Part shown: one piece after another, positions 26,146-35,812 of the stretch
Layout: the number at the start of each line of letters is the position of its first letter
How positions within the stretch are numbered: the first letter of the stretch is position 1
NCBI RefSeq assembly: GCF_012396235.1
Contig: NZ_JAAXPA010000013.1
Coordinates: 1-64,000 of the forward strand
Length of the DNA stretch: 64,000 bases
From: Rhodococcus opacus
Lineage (GTDB): Bacteria; Actinomycetota; Actinomycetes; Mycobacteriales; Mycobacteriaceae
Direction: 5' to 3'
Translations under genes and position numbers: made by a program
The notes under the pieces: generated by a model
What the model was told of the DNA's origin: nothing
What the model saw: only the letters and a program-made list of their open reading frames with translations
Databases searched by the model: none

Positions 26146-26910
26146 GTGAGTACGTCCTTGGCGAATCCCGGTGTCGGACTGGCTGTGCTGTGCACCGTGA
26201 TGGTCGTGTGCGCGGCGGTTGTCTACCGCGTCACTAACCTCGGCAGCCCACTCGTCGTGCCGGCCGCGGCGATTCGCGGCGCCGCCCAGCTCGCCGCGGT
26301 GTCCCTCATCCTGGCCGCGGCTCTCGCGCATCTGTGGTCCTCGATCCTCGTGTTGGCCGTGATGTTCGCGGCGGCGGTGGGAACGTCCGCTCGGCGCGCG
26401 AGAGCCGGGCGTTCGGCCGCGTGGCTGGCGCTGTCCCTCGCTGCGGGTGTGGGTATCGTCGTGCCGTTGATGCTGGTCAGCCGGGTGGTTCCGCTCGAAG
26501 GTGTCGCAATCGTTCCCGTCGGCGGAATCGTGCTCGGCGGTGCGATGACGGCCACCTCCCTCGCCGCGCGACGCGCGCTCGATGCGGTCGAACAACGGTG
26601 GGGTGAGGTCGAGGCGGGGCTCAGCCTCGGACTCGGCGTCCGCGATGCCCGCATGGAAGTGATCCGGTCCGCGGCCTCGGACGCGTTGCTCCCGGGACTC
26701 GATCAGACCCGGACCGTCGGGCTGGTCACCTTGCCGGGGGCGTTCGTCGGGGTGCTTCTCGCGAGCGGTTCCGCCGTCCAGGCCGGGGCGGTCCAGATCC
26801 TCGTCCTCGTAGGGCTGCTGCTCGCGCAGACGTGTGCGGTGGCCGTGACGATCGAACTGGTGGCCCGGGAAGCCGTTCACCGGCCGAGACTCCACACCGC
26901 GCGAACGTGA
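26146..26910 (+). CDS. FetB/UPF0014-family ABC permease
   Basis: A 254-residue membrane protein with about seven hydrophobic segments and the UPF0014 signature LVVPAAAIRGAAQLAAVS and GLVTLPGAFVGVLLASGSAV. In E. coli FetB works with the ATPase FetA in iron export and peroxide resistance. No separate FetA-like ATPase gene is next to it; the neighbour is the self-contained FHA exporter. It may recruit an ATPase from elsewhere. GTG start. Downstream is an unrelated flavin enzyme. Confidence 0.85.
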   Translation: MSTSLANPGVGLAVLCTVMVVCAAVVYRVTNLGSPLVVPAAAIRGAAQLAAVSLILAAALAHLWSSILVLAVMFAAAVGTSARRARAGRSAAWLALSLAAGVGIVVPLMLVSRVVPLEGVAIVPVGGIVLGGAMTATSLAARRALDAVEQRWGEVEAGLSLGLGVRDARMEVIRSAASDALLPGLDQTRTVGLVTLPGAFVGVLLASGSAVQAGAVQILVLVGLLLAQTCAVAVTIELVAREAVHRPRLHTART

Positions 26911-27001
26911 AGGATCGGGGTCTGGCCCGAACGCCGGTCAACTACATCGTCGGTCCCGCATACTGGTCGGTGGTCGGTCCCTGCTGACGAGGCGGTGTCT
27001 T

Positions 27002-28618
27002 GTGGTGCATCCCGAGGTATTGGTGGTCGGAGCTGGTCCGGTCGGTCTGACGGCGGCGATCGAACTGCGCAGGCGAGGTGTCGCCTGCCGCATCATCGAT
27101 CCCCTGCTCGAGCCACCGCAGTACGCGAAGGCGGTGGGGATCCAACCGCGCAGCCTCGAGGTGTTCGAGAGCATGGGTGTGCTGCGGCACATCCTGGACG
27201 CGGCGATCCAGATGCGCGGGCAGATCGTGTACGTCAACGGCGACGAGGTCGCCCGTCTGGAGTTGGCGTTACCGGCCGACGTCCCGTTCGAATTCATCGG
27301 TCTGCCCCAGTACGAGACCGAACGCATCCTCACCGAATACCTGGCCACGTTCGGAACCACGATCGAACGAGGTACGAAACTGACGGCGTTCGAGCAGGAC
27401 GACGACGGCGTCGTCGCCACGGTCACCGGCGCGGACGGCGACGACACCGTTCGAACCCAGTATCTTCTCGGCTGCGACGGCGCCCACAGCGTCGTCCGCA
27501 AGGGCCTCGGCCTCACCTTCGAAGGCGGTGCGTTCGTCGAGCAGTACATGCTCGGCGACGTCGAGGTCGACTGGTCCATGCCACGTGGCTACGGAATCCG
27601 GTCGATGCATCAGACGGACGGCGAGACCGACGATCTGCTCGTGTGCATTCCGCTACCCGGGCGCCGGCGCTACCGGATGTCGATGCTGGTGCCCAGCGAC
27701 CTCGCCGGCACCGGCACCCCGGCGGCCGACAAGATCGCGCACGGCTTCGAAGCGGGACCGAAACCGGAGCTGAGCCACATCCAGGCCGTGCTCGACCGCC
27801 TGTCGCCCGAACCGACGCGGGCGTCGAACCTCCGCTGGTCCTCCGTCTTCCGGATCAGCCACCGCATCGTCGACTCGTACGGGCGCGGAAGGGTGTTCGT
27901 CGCGGGCGACGCCGCCCACATTCATCCGCCGACCGGCGCGCAGGGCATGAACACCGGCATCCAGGACGCCCACAACCTGGCGTGGAAGGTCGCGCTGGCC
28001 GTGTCCGGTGCCGCGGCCTCCGATCTGCTGGACAGTTACGACGCAGAACGGCGGCCCGTCGGCGAGGAGGTGGTGGGACGCACCGTGCGGAGCGCCCGGG
28101 AGGGAATTGGGGCGGGGTCGTCGGATCCCGACTACGTGATCCGACGCGAAGCTCAACTCCTCATCAGCTACGCGGACAGTCCGATCGTCGCCCAGCCGGA
28201 GTCGAATGCGGCGCTCACGCCCGGCAGCCGCGCACCGGACGCCCGTGGGCTGACCCGTGCCGCGGTCGCGTTTCCCCTCCGGCTGTTCACTCTCCTCGCA
28301 GGACGGAACCACACGTTGCTGCTGTACGCCGACGAATCGGTCGACGCGCGCGGGCTGGAACTGCTCGAGGCCGCGGCGACGTCCGTGGAGGCGGCGACCC
28401 AGGGACTCGTCGACACGTACCTCGTCGCGTCGCCTTCCGCCGATGTCGGGGAAACGGTGCTTCCCCTCGTCCGGGACCGCGACGGCGAGTTCGCGCACGC
28501 GTACGGCGCGGAGGGTTCCGCCGCGTTCGTCGTCCGTCCGGACGGCTATCTGGGATTCCGGCAGAGTCCGGTCGCGGTCGACGGTCTCACGGAGTACCTG
28601 AAGTCGACTTTCCGCTGA
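27002..28618 (+). CDS. FAD-dependent aromatic hydroxylase (PheA/TfdB/MhpA-like)
   Basis: A 538-residue class A flavin monooxygenase. Motifs: VVGAGPVGLTAAIELRRRG at the N-terminus, LLGCDGAHSVVRKGLG, and FVAGDAAHIHPPTGAQGMNTG for the second FAD contact, all intact. A C-terminal thioredoxin-like domain covers about residues 400-538. The substrate is probably a phenolic or polyketide-like aromatic. It stands alone on its strand and its 3' end overlaps the APC permease gene by 32 bases in convergent orientation. GTG start; an adjacent second GTG is also possible. Confidence 0.92.
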   Translation: MVHPEVLVVGAGPVGLTAAIELRRRGVACRIIDPLLEPPQYAKAVGIQPRSLEVFESMGVLRHILDAAIQMRGQIVYVNGDEVARLELALPADVPFEFIGLPQYETERILTEYLATFGTTIERGTKLTAFEQDDDGVVATVTGADGDDTVRTQYLLGCDGAHSVVRKGLGLTFEGGAFVEQYMLGDVEVDWSMPRGYGIRSMHQTDGETDDLLVCIPLPGRRRYRMSMLVPSDLAGTGTPAADKIAHGFEAGPKPELSHIQAVLDRLSPEPTRASNLRWSSVFRISHRIVDSYGRGRVFVAGDAAHIHPPTGAQGMNTGIQDAHNLAWKVALAVSGAAASDLLDSYDAERRPVGEEVVGRTVRSAREGIGAGSSDPDYVIRREAQLLISYADSPIVAQPESNAALTPGSRAPDARGLTRAAVAFPLRLFTLLAGRNHTLLLYADESVDARGLELLEAAATSVEAATQGLVDTYLVASPSADVGETVLPLVRDRDGEFAHAYGAEGSAAFVVRPDGYLGFRQSPVAVDGLTEYLKSTFR

Positions 28619-30611
28619 GCTCGGCGGCGGGCGGGAGCCCACGCCGGATGTCGCCCGGCGCCGGCTTGCCGAGCGGCGATCCGGCCCGGGTGGCCGAATC
28701 CAGCAGCCACGGCACGCTCGTGACCATCACCCCGGACGTGAACAGCAACCTCCCCTTGAGGCGCAGCGCACTCTGGTTGTGCAGCAGGTGTTCCCACCAG
28801 TGGCCCACCACGTACTCGGGGATGAAGATGGTGACCACGCCGTCCGGGATCCGCTTCCGGACGGATTTCACGTACCCCACGATGGGGGTGGTGACTTCAC
28901 GGTACGGCGATTCGAGGACTTTCAGCGGCACCGGAACCTCGTACTTCTCCCAGTCCCGCTGCAGTTCTCCGGTGTTGGCGCTGAGCACGGTGACCGCCTC
29001 GAGCGTCGTCGGATGGGTGGCGCGGGCGTAGGCCAGGGCCCGCGCGGTGGGTTTGTTGAGCACCGACACCAGCACGATGGTGTGCACCTGGGAGGGCAGG
29101 GTGAAGCTGTCCTCGTCGACGACGAGAAGCGCCGCGATCCGGTCGTAGTGCCGCCGCACCCCGCGCATCAGGAAGAACAGGATCGGCATGGCGATGACTA
29201 CGAGATAGGCACCCTGGGTGAACTTCGTGATCGTGACGATGATCAGAACGGTGCCGGTGAGGACGGCGCCGGTGCCGTTGAGGGCCCGCCGGCCGTGGAT
29301 GCGACGACGTTCGCGGGCGTCGGATTCGGTTGCCAGCACACTGTTCCAGTGCCGGACCATGCCCGCCTGGCTGAGAGTGAAGGACGTGAACACGCCGAGG
29401 ATGTACAGCTGGATGAGGTGGGTGACGGACGCGTCGAACAGGACGATCAATCCACCCGCCGTGACGGCGAGAAGCACGATGCCGTTGCTGAACGCCAGCC
29501 GGTCGCCGCGAGTGTTCAGCTGGACGGGGAGGTAGCGGTCGCGGCCGAGCACCGAGGCGAGCAGCGGGAAACCGTTGTAGGCGGTGTTCGCGGCGAGGAC
29601 GAGGATCAGCACGGTCGTGGCCTGGACATAGAAGAAGCCGATGTTGGTGGTGCCGCCGAACACGGCCGCCGCGATCTGGGCGATGACGGTGCGCTGCGGA
29701 TCGGTCTCGCAGTTTCCGGCGAACCCGATCAGATCGCACGGGTTCACCGCGACGTGCACCTTGGTGACGATGGCCAGCGCCGTGATTCCCGCGAACATCA
29801 CGATGGCCGTCGCCGCCATCGCCATGAGTGTCTTTGCGGCGTTGGCGCTCTTGGGTTTACGGAACGCAGGCACCCCGTTGGAGATCGCCTCGACACCCGT
29901 CAGCGCGGTACATCCGGACGAGAACGCGCGCAGCGCGAAGAACACGAGGGCCAGACCGGTCAGCCCGGACAGTTCCGGTTCGATGGTGTACCCGGCACTT
30001 TCGGCGACGGGTGTCGAGCCGGCCGCGACGCGGACGAATCCCGTCACGATCAGGATCATCACCCCGGCGATGAACCCGTACGTCGGGAAGGCGAACGTCG
30101 TCCCGGATTCGCGGATCCCGCGCAGGTTCATCACAGTCAGCAGCACGACGAACGCCACGGCCAGCGCCACCCGGTGCGTGTTCAGCGCGGGCACGGCGGA
30201 GATGAGATTGTCGACGCCGGCCGACACCGACACCGCCACCGTCATGACGTAGTCGATGAGCAGTGCCGATGCCACCGTCAGCCCCGCGGACGGACCGAGG
30301 TTCTTGGTGGCCACCTCGTACGAGCCGCCCCCACTGGGATAGGCGTACACCACCTGGCGGTAGGACAGGGCGACCACGGCGAGAAGTACGACGACCCCGA
30401 TCGCCAGATACGGCGTCAGGTAGAAGTACGCGAGACCGCCCAGGGACAGGATCAGCAGGATCTCCTGCGTCGCGTACGCCACGGACGACAGAGGGTCGGA
30501 GGCGAAGATCGGCAGCGCCAGTCGCTTGGTCAGTAACTGCTCGCCGAGGTCGTCGCTGCGCAGCGGGCGTCCCAGAGCCAGCCGCCGGACCGCTCGAACG
30601 AGAGCCACCAC
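28587..30611 (-). CDS. APC-superfamily permease, large KUP-like type
   Basis: A 674-residue membrane protein with about 12 hydrophobic segments and a long soluble C-terminal tail (about residues 490-674). The opening LALGRPLRSDDLGEQLLTKR and ALPIFASDPLSSVAYATQE is typical of the large actinobacterial APC permeases related to Mycobacterium Rv2690c, of uncertain substrate (amino acid or potassium). I placed the start at a GTG just before this conserved region. The frame is open far upstream, but that part crosses a hairpin repeat and arginase-remnant DNA and shows no similarity. Ribosome site is weak. Confidence 0.85.
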   Translation of the reverse strand: MVALVRAVRRLALGRPLRSDDLGEQLLTKRLALPIFASDPLSSVAYATQEILLILSLGGLAYFYLTPYLAIGVVVLLAVVALSYRQVVYAYPSGGGSYEVATKNLGPSAGLTVASALLIDYVMTVAVSVSAGVDNLISAVPALNTHRVALAVAFVVLLTVMNLRGIRESGTTFAFPTYGFIAGVMILIVTGFVRVAAGSTPVAESAGYTIEPELSGLTGLALVFFALRAFSSGCTALTGVEAISNGVPAFRKPKSANAAKTLMAMAATAIVMFAGITALAIVTKVHVAVNPCDLIGFAGNCETDPQRTVIAQIAAAVFGGTTNIGFFYVQATTVLILVLAANTAYNGFPLLASVLGRDRYLPVQLNTRGDRLAFSNGIVLLAVTAGGLIVLFDASVTHLIQLYILGVFTSFTLSQAGMVRHWNSVLATESDARERRRIHGRRALNGTGAVLTGTVLIIVTITKFTQGAYLVVIAMPILFFLMRGVRRHYDRIAALLVVDEDSFTLPSQVHTIVLVSVLNKPTARALAYARATHPTTLEAVTVLSANTGELQRDWEKYEVPVPLKVLESPYREVTTPIVGYVKSVRKRIPDGVVTIFIPEYVVGHWWEHLLHNQSALRLKGRLLFTSGVMVTSVPWLLDSATRAGSPLGKPAPGDIRRGLPPAAELSGKSTSGTP

Positions 30612-30630
30612 CAGTTCAGCGTAGAACCAG

Positions 30631-30696
30631 GCGCTTCGCGCCCGTGCGCCTTTCCGGTTGTTCCCGCTACCGAAAAGGCGCACGGGTGCGGAGCGC
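30631..30696. repeat. Long imperfect hairpin, GTGCGCC-type repeat copy 1
   Basis: 28-base arms (30631-30658 and 30669-30696) pair with four mismatches around a 10-base loop. The inner part CGTGCGCCTTT..CGGT matches the arms of the hairpin at 45253-45294. Here it lies in the divergent gap between the APC permease start and the arginase remnant, an unusual place for a terminator. Confidence 0.75.
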
Positions 30697-30704
30697 ATGG
30701 CGGA

Positions 30705-31395
30705 ATGGACGCTGCCGGCTGGTTCATGCTGGGTGCACCGTGGGATTGCTCCGGCCGGGATGTCGGCGACGCCGCGACCGTGATCGACCGCACCGACCGG
30801 GACGAACGGACGGGCGTGATCGCACTGTCCGAGACGGTGCGGGCCGCTCACGCGTTGGCGGACGATCTGGCGGTCGCGATGACGGACCTGCCGGGCCGGC
30901 GACCGCTGGTGGTCGGCGGCGGAGCTTGCGGTGCTCACCGGAGTCGGCGCCGAGGCATTGATCACGCTGGCCGGGACGCCCCCGATGGTGGGGGCGAGCG
31001 ACACCGTTCTGATCGGTCATCGCACCGAGGGCCTGGACGCGGCGTCCGCCGCCGAACTGGTCCGGTTGCCATCCGACTTGCGCCGCATCGACGCGCCGGC
31101 CGTCGTGCGTGACGCCGTCGCCGCAGGTCGGCAGGCTGCCGCATGGCTGGCCGGCAGAGGCACCGGGGTCTGGTTGCACCTCGACCTGGATGTGCTGGAC
31201 CCCGAGTCGCTCAATGCGGTGACGTACCCCCAGCCGGGAGGCCTCGACTGGGATCAACTCGCCGACGTGGTCGCGCCACTGGCGCGGTCGCCTCGACTCG
31301 TGGGAGTCAGCGTCGCCGACTTCCGCCCCGATCCCGATCCCACCGGCGACCAGGCGACCCGAGTGCTCGACCTTCTCGGACGCACCCTGCCGTGA
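30705..31395 (+). pseudogene. Arginase/agmatinase-family remnant with deletions and a frameshift
   Basis: Two overlapping frames together resemble one arginase-family protein. The first (from 30705) reads MLGAPWDCSGR, then jumps to DVGDAATVIDRTDRDERTGV, and runs to PGRRPLVVGGG. The second picks up at about 30922 with ELAVLTGVGAEALITLAGTPP and continues through WLHLDLDVLDPESLN (one metal-binding motif) to LLGRTLP. Between VVGG and ELAV the segment that should hold the first DxHxD metal motif is missing and the frame shifts; an in-frame loss near the N-terminus also seems likely. A functional manganese centre cannot form. A neighbouring hairpin repeat suggests local rearrangement. Confidence 0.75.
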
Positions 31396-31507
31396 GCGGG
31401 AAGATCCGGGTTCCTGTCGTCGTTGGACTGGGTCGGCACCGCCACAGACTTTCGTGATCGAGCTCACATCCATCCCACTTGGGAATTGATCGCAGGGTTG
31501 GCACGTT

Positions 31508-31530
31508 AGTTGAGTGAGTAACGCTCAACT
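31508..31530. promoter_or_regulatory. HspR-like (HAIR-type) operator upstream of the Clp ATPase gene
   Basis: AGTTGAG-N9-CTCAACT, a perfect 7-bp inverted repeat, lies 16 bases before the ATG and just before the AGGAGG ribosome site. It resembles the HAIR consensus CTTGAGT-N7-ACTCAAG bound by the heat-shock repressor HspR in actinobacteria. The gene behind it is a Clp/Hsp100 ATPase, a common HspR target. Confidence 0.6.
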
Positions 31531-31546
31531 TATAGGAGGCTGAGGA

Positions 31547-33973
31547 ATGCCAGCATTCTTCGGGCCGGAGGGCCCAGGTCGCATCGATATCAGTCGGCTC
31601 ATGAGTCGCTCCACCCAGGAGCTCATGGCTGCTGCTGCCCGTTTCGCCGCAGGTCGTGGCGATGCGGAACTCGATGCACTCCACGTTCTGCGCGTCATGA
31701 CAGAACACGAACCCGTCACTTCTCTGATGCGCCGCGCAGGCGCCGACACGTCGGCCGTAGCCGATGCCGTCGAACTGCGTCTGCCTCAGAGCCGTGACAC
31801 GTCAGGCTTTGCAACACCCGCACTGAGCGGCGCGCTGAAGACGGCGCTGCTCGAGGCGCACCAACTCGCGCGCGCCCTCGGGTCCACCTACATCGATCCC
31901 GAGCACCTCTTCCTGGCGCTCGCCGCGGATCAGGACCACGCCGCCGGACGCCTGCTCGCGTCCGAGGGAATCACCCCGGAGCGCCTGCAGACCGCCGTGC
32001 AGGGTGGATCGGTGGAGGAGGAGTCCTCGAACTCGGGGACCCCCACACTCGACAAGTACGGCTTCGACCTCACCGAACGCGCACGCGGCGGCGGAGTCGA
32101 CCCGGTGATCGGGCGCGCCGACGAGATCGAGCAGACAATCGAAATCCTGTCGCGCCGCACCAAGAACAACCCCGTGCTGGTCGGTGAGGCCGGCGTCGGC
32201 AAGACGGCGGTCGTCGAGGGCCTGGCCCAGCGCATCGTCGACGGCGACGTCCCCGACCGCCTGACGGGCAAGCGCATCGTCCAGCTCGACCTGTCGAGCA
32301 TGGTGTCGGGCACCCGGTACCGCGGCGACTTCGAGGAACGCCTCAACAAGGTGATCGACGAGATCTCGGCCCACTCGGACGAGCTGATCGTCTTCATCGA
32401 CGAGGTCCACTCCATCGCCGGTGCCGGTGGCGGCGCCGACGGCGCGATGGATGCGGGCAACATCCTCAAGCCGAAGCTCGCCCGCGGTGAGCTGCACATC
32501 GTCGGTGCGACGACGCTCGACGAGTACCGCAAGCACATCGAGAAGGACCCGGCGCTCGAACGCCGTTTCCAGCCGGTGACGGTGGCGGAGCCGAGTGTCG
32601 ACGATGCGGTGGCGATCCTGTCCGGTCTGCGTGACCGGTACGAGGAGCATCACGGCGTCCGCTACACGGACGAGGCGATCACGGCGGCCGTCGAGCTGTC
32701 GGCCCGCTACATCGGTGACCGCTTCCTGCCGGACAAGGCGATCGACCTGATCGATCAGGCCGGAGCCCGGTTGCGGCTGCGGATGCCGAGCGTCGATGTC
32801 GAGGCTCTGCGGGCGAAGCTCGCGGAACTCGAGCAGGCCAAGGAACAGGCCGTCGCCGACGAGCAGTACGAGAAGGCTTCGCGACTGCGGGACGAGACGA
32901 TGGAGGTCCAGGCCCGGATCGAGGGGAAGGCGGTCGGCACGAACGACGTGACGCCCGAGGTGACTGCCGAGCAGATCGCCGAGGTCGTGTCGCGGGCCAC
33001 CGGAATCCCGGCCAGCCAGATGACCGAGGAGGAGAAGGAACGCCTCCGCCGGCTCGAGGACGAACTGCATCGTCGTGTCATCGGCCAGGACGACGCCGTG
33101 CGGGCCATCGCCCGGGCGGTGCGCCGCAGCCGCACCGGCATGAACGATCCGGATCGTCCCGTGGGTAGCTTCCTGTTCCTCGGACCGACCGGTGTCGGCA
33201 AGACCGAACTGGCGAAGGCGCTGGCCGCCACGCTGTTCGGTGACGAGAACAAGATGCTTCGACTCGACATGAGCGAGTTCGGTGAACGTCACACGGTCAG
33301 CCGGCTCGTCGGTGCCCCTCCCGGCTACGTCGGATACGGGGAGGCGGGACAGCTCACCGAGCAGGTCCGCCGGAACCCGTACTCGGTGATCCTGCTCGAC
33401 GAGATCGAGAAGGCACACCCCGACGTGTTCAACACGCTGCTGCAGGTGCTCGACGACGGTCGGCTCACGGACGGTCAGGGCCGGACGGTGGATTTCAAGA
33501 ACACCGTTCTGATCATGACCAGCAACCTGGGATCCGACATCATCTCCAGCAAGTCGGGTGCGCTGGGCTTCAGCACCGGTGACGCCGAGGCTTCGGAGAA
33601 GCCGCTGCGGGATCGGGTGATGGGCCGGCTGCGCGAGTCGATGCGTCCGGAGTTCCTGAACCGGATCGACGAGATCGTGATCTTCCGCAAGCTCGACACC
33701 GAGCAGCTGCACCGGATCACCGACCTGCTGCTGGACGACAGCCGGAAGCGGCTGCAGTCCAAGGGCATCGAGATCTCGTTCAGCGAGGACGCGGTTGACT
33801 GGATTGCCGAGCACGGACACCAGCCCGAGTTCGGGGCGCGACCGTTGCGCCGGTCGATCCAACGGGCTGTCGACGACCGGATCGCCGATCTGCTGCTCGA
33901 CGACGTCCTCGTCGAGGGTGGCAGCATCGCGGTCGGAGTGTCCGACGACGAGTTGGACCTCGTAGTCGGCTGA
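31547..33973 (+). CDS. ClpC-like Hsp100 AAA+ ATPase
   Basis: An 808-residue class I Clp ATPase. A divergent Clp N-domain spans about residues 1-150. AAA module 1 has Walker A GEAGVGKT near 213-220; module 2 has GPTGVGKT near 545. Between them is a short middle segment with a UVR-like [22 protein letters not shown], as in ClpC, not the long coiled coil of ClpB. An LGF tripeptide (GALGFSTGD) in module 2 matches the ClpP-docking loop, so it probably feeds substrates to ClpP. An AGGAGG site lies seven bases before ATG. The upstream HspR-like repeat suggests heat-shock control. It is shorter in the N-domain match than housekeeping ClpC1, so probably a second paralogue. Confidence 0.88.
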   Translation: MPAFFGPEGPGRIDISRLMSRSTQELMAAAARFAAGRGDAELDALHVLRVMTEHEPVTSLMRRAGADTSAVADAVELRLPQSRDTSGFATPALSGALKTALLEAHQLARALGSTYIDPEHLFLALAADQDHAAGRLLASEGITPERLQTAVQGGSVEEESSNSGTPTLDKYGFDLTERARGGGVDPVIGRADEIEQTIEILSRRTKNNPVLVGEAGVGKTAVVEGLAQRIVDGDVPDRLTGKRIVQLDLSSMVSGTRYRGDFEERLNKVIDEISAHSDELIVFIDEVHSIAGAGGGADGAMDAGNILKPKLARGELHIVGATTLDEYRKHIEKDPALERRFQPVTVAEPSVDDAVAILSGLRDRYEEHHGVRYTDEAITAAVELSARYIGDRFLPDKAIDLIDQAGARLRLRMPSVDVEALRAKLAELEQAKEQAVADEQYEKASRLRDETMEVQARIEGKAVGTNDVTPEVTAEQIAEVVSRATGIPASQMTEEEKERLRRLEDELHRRVIGQDDAVRAIARAVRRSRTGMNDPDRPVGSFLFLGPTGVGKTELAKALAATLFGDENKMLRLDMSEFGERHTVSRLVGAPPGYVGYGEAGQLTEQVRRNPYSVILLDEIEKAHPDVFNTLLQVLDDGRLTDGQGRTVDFKNTVLIMTSNLGSDIISSKSGALGFSTGDAEASEKPLRDRVMGRLRESMRPEFLNRIDEIVIFRKLDTEQLHRITDLLLDDSRKRLQSKGIEISFSEDAVDWIAEHGHQPEFGARPLRRSIQRAVDDRIADLLLDDVLVEGGSIAVGVSDDELDLVVG

Positions 33974-33979
33974 TCCCCG

Positions 33980-34023
33980 ACGTGAGTGGCAGAGTGTGCT
34001 TCGGCACGCTCTGCCACTCACGT
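33980..34023. terminator. Terminator hairpin after the Clp gene, GTGAGTG family copy 1
   Basis: 20-base arms (ACGTGAGTGGCAGAGTGTGC and its near complement, one G-U pair) around a TTCG tetraloop, starting six bases after the stop. Outer arms ACGTGAGTGG recur in two other hairpins of the window. The remaining 212 bases to the DIP1984 stop hold nothing I recognise. Confidence 0.85.
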
Positions 34024-34235
34024 GTGTGGGTAGCCCTTGCCCGCCCTCGCCGTCTCGGATCAGCACCCGGTGATGAGCTGTGCGTCGTGCACTGTCACCT
34101 GTGCGGTGTGCAGGGCTGCAGTGTGATCCGGGTGTGTGCCCGGAGCGTTTGCCCTCCACGCCGGAGAAGAGCCGAATTACCGTCGACTTGCGGTGTGTGC
34201 TCGCTTCCGAGGCGGTTACCTACTACCCAGCCTGT

Positions 34236-34703
34236 TCAGTCGAGCAACTCGACTTCCCAATTCTCCTTCTGCACTTGCAGATCGATTTCCCGGATCTGCC
34301 GGGCGAGATCGTCTGCCGTCCGCCGGAGATCCCGGACGGGCAATGCCGCGACGAAGACGAGTTCGGAGCGGAGTTGCCTACCGTATCGATCCTGCTCACG
34401 ACCGGAGGCGGCATCCGCGGCGGCGGACACCACCCGGTGCCGGATGCGCAGCATGTCCCGGCGGGCCAGTGCGTCCGTGATGCTCGCGTCGCCCAGTGGC
34501 GCAGCGGTATTCGTTCGATTGATTCTTCGGACGAGGACCTCCAGGCGGTCCAGGACCTTCTCGAGTTCGACGAGGAGCGCCGCGGCGTCCTCCGCCGGCG
34601 ACTCGCCCTCCTGATGACGCGCATTCGTGAGGATGCGCGACTTGAGGTGCTCCACCCGACGCGTCAGATCGCCACGTTCGGCCAGTGCCTCAGCCAACTT
34701 CAC
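34236..34703 (-). CDS. DIP1984-family protein
   Basis: A 155-residue mostly helical protein matching the DIP1984 family: MKLAEALAERGDL opening, then DRLEVLVRRINRTN and a C-terminal RQIREIDLQVQKENWEVELLD. The whole chain looks like a long coiled coil. The family is found in Corynebacterium and many other bacteria; its function is not established. The GTG start has a strong AAAGGAGG site seven bases upstream. It is a single gene, convergent with the Clp gene. Confidence 0.85.
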   Translation of the reverse strand: MKLAEALAERGDLTRRVEHLKSRILTNARHQEGESPAEDAAALLVELEKVLDRLEVLVRRINRTNTAAPLGDASITDALARRDMLRIRHRVVSAAADAASGREQDRYGRQLRSELVFVAALPVRDLRRTADDLARQIREIDLQVQKENWEVELLD

Positions 34704-35026
34704 GGTTACCTCCTTTCTCGAAGTCGTTGTAGGGCATCACAAATAGGGGACCACGAAGTGCCCGTCCGGGGGTGGAGGGGTCGCGGCACCGCCGGGATGC
34801 CGAGCGAGGCGCGTCGAACGCGCGGGTGAATTCCCCGAACCGTTGTGCCGGAGAGATGTCTCGGTGGGCGCTCATGCGCCTTTCGTCGAGTCGAATTCGA
34901 GCATCTTCAATAGGTACCACATCCCCGCCCGTGTGGCGACAGTCAATTCGCCCCAGGTGAGTGCCGAAGTGTGTTCCGCCGTTCGTTGGCACTCACGTGC
35001 TGGTGAGGGCGACTATCGTCGAGGGC
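34704..35026. other. Intergenic region between DIP1984 gene and iclR
   Basis: A 323-base divergent gap. It contains the DIP1984 ribosome site at its left end and an imperfect hairpin near its right end (34957-34996). Between about 34850 and 34945 the sequence is locally less GC-rich. I found no credible reading frame, riboswitch or RNA gene in it; promoters for both flanking genes must lie here. Confidence 0.5.
34957..34996. repeat. GTGAGTGCC hairpin, GTGAGTG family copy 2
   Basis: Nine-base arms GTGAGTGCC and GGCACTCAC with a 22-base loop, 30 bases before the iclR ATG. The arms resemble the outer arms of the hairpins at 33980 and 42529. At this position it would lie in the iclR leader or promoter, so it may be a decayed terminator or an operator. 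Confidence 0.5.
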
Positions 35027-35812
35027 ATGCGAGCGGAAGACGGCGAATTGACCTCCAAGCACCAACCGTTGCTGGTGCTGAGCAAGATCACGGAGATCCT
35101 CGATGCGTTCAGCCTGTCGCGGCCGTCGATGACGCTGGGCGAGATCCATCAGGCGACGGGTCTGCCGACGTCGACGGTCCAACGGCTGGTCAGCAACCTG
35201 GTGGCGCAGGAATTCCTCGACCGGACCGGCGACCAGATCCGGATCGGCGTGAAGATGGCGTTCTGGGCCGCGACGGCCACCAAGGGACTCGACGTGCTGA
35301 CTGTCGTGACGCCGGTGCTGAAGGAGATCCGCGACGCCACCGGCGAGACCGCCAGCTTCTTCCGGGTCGAGCAGGGCTACCGCGTGTGTGTGGCCATCGC
35401 GGAGACCGAGCACGCGCTGCGCCGGAACATGTACGTCGGGAAGATCGTCCCCCTGCCCGCGGGTTCGGCGGGCCGGGTGTTGCTCGCCTGGAACCCGGAC
35501 CTCACCGAACAGGTCCTCGCCGGCCCGATCGAGCCGATGACCGAGGGCACCGTCACCGACACCGCGGTGCTGCGCGAACTGATCCACCAGGCCAAGGCCG
35601 ACGGGTACGCCATCACCGCGGGGGAGCGGGAGGACAGCGCCTCGGGATTGGCTGCGCCCGTGTTCGATTCGTCCGCCGACGTGATCGGTGCCTTGGCGAT
35701 CAGCGGGCCGACACTGCGCATGCCACGCGAGCAGTGCGAGAAATGGGTGGATCTGCTCGTCGGCAGCGCCGAGCAGGTCACCCGGACGCTGGGTGGCCGC
35801 TACCCGTCATGA
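35027..35812 (+). CDS. IclR-family transcriptional regulator
   Basis: A 261-residue IclR protein: N-terminal winged HTH (about residues 15-75, MTLGEIHQATGLPTSTVQRL) and a C-terminal GAF-like effector domain (ETASFFRVEQGYRVCVAIAETE, PLPAGSAGRVLLAW, SGLAAPVFDSSADVIGAL). IclR regulators usually sense small organic acids. It faces the catabolic run 41412-35778 tail to tail, and its last 35 bases overlap the glycerate kinase 3' end. It is the likely local regulator of that cluster. Confidence 0.92.
   Translation: MRAEDGELTSKHQPLLVLSKITEILDAFSLSRPSMTLGEIHQATGLPTSTVQRLVSNLVAQEFLDRTGDQIRIGVKMAFWAATATKGLDVLTVVTPVLKEIRDATGETASFFRVEQGYRVCVAIAETEHALRRNMYVGKIVPLPAGSAGRVLLAWNPDLTEQVLAGPIEPMTEGTVTDTAVLRELIHQAKADGYAITAGEREDSASGLAAPVFDSSADVIGALAISGPTLRMPREQCEKWVDLLVGSAEQVTRTLGGRYPS

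Noticed and set aside
30612-31004. N-terminal extension of the APC permease frame up to 31004
   Set aside because: It runs through the hairpin repeat and antisense to the arginase remnant and has no similarity to permease N-termini.
30705-31395. Two separate small genes in the arginase-like region
   Set aside because: Both frames align to adjacent parts of one arginase-family protein, so one broken gene is the simpler reading.
34024-34235. A possible small gene between the Clp terminator and the DIP1984 gene
   Set aside because: No frame with a ribosome site or recognisable composition was found; short frames there look random.
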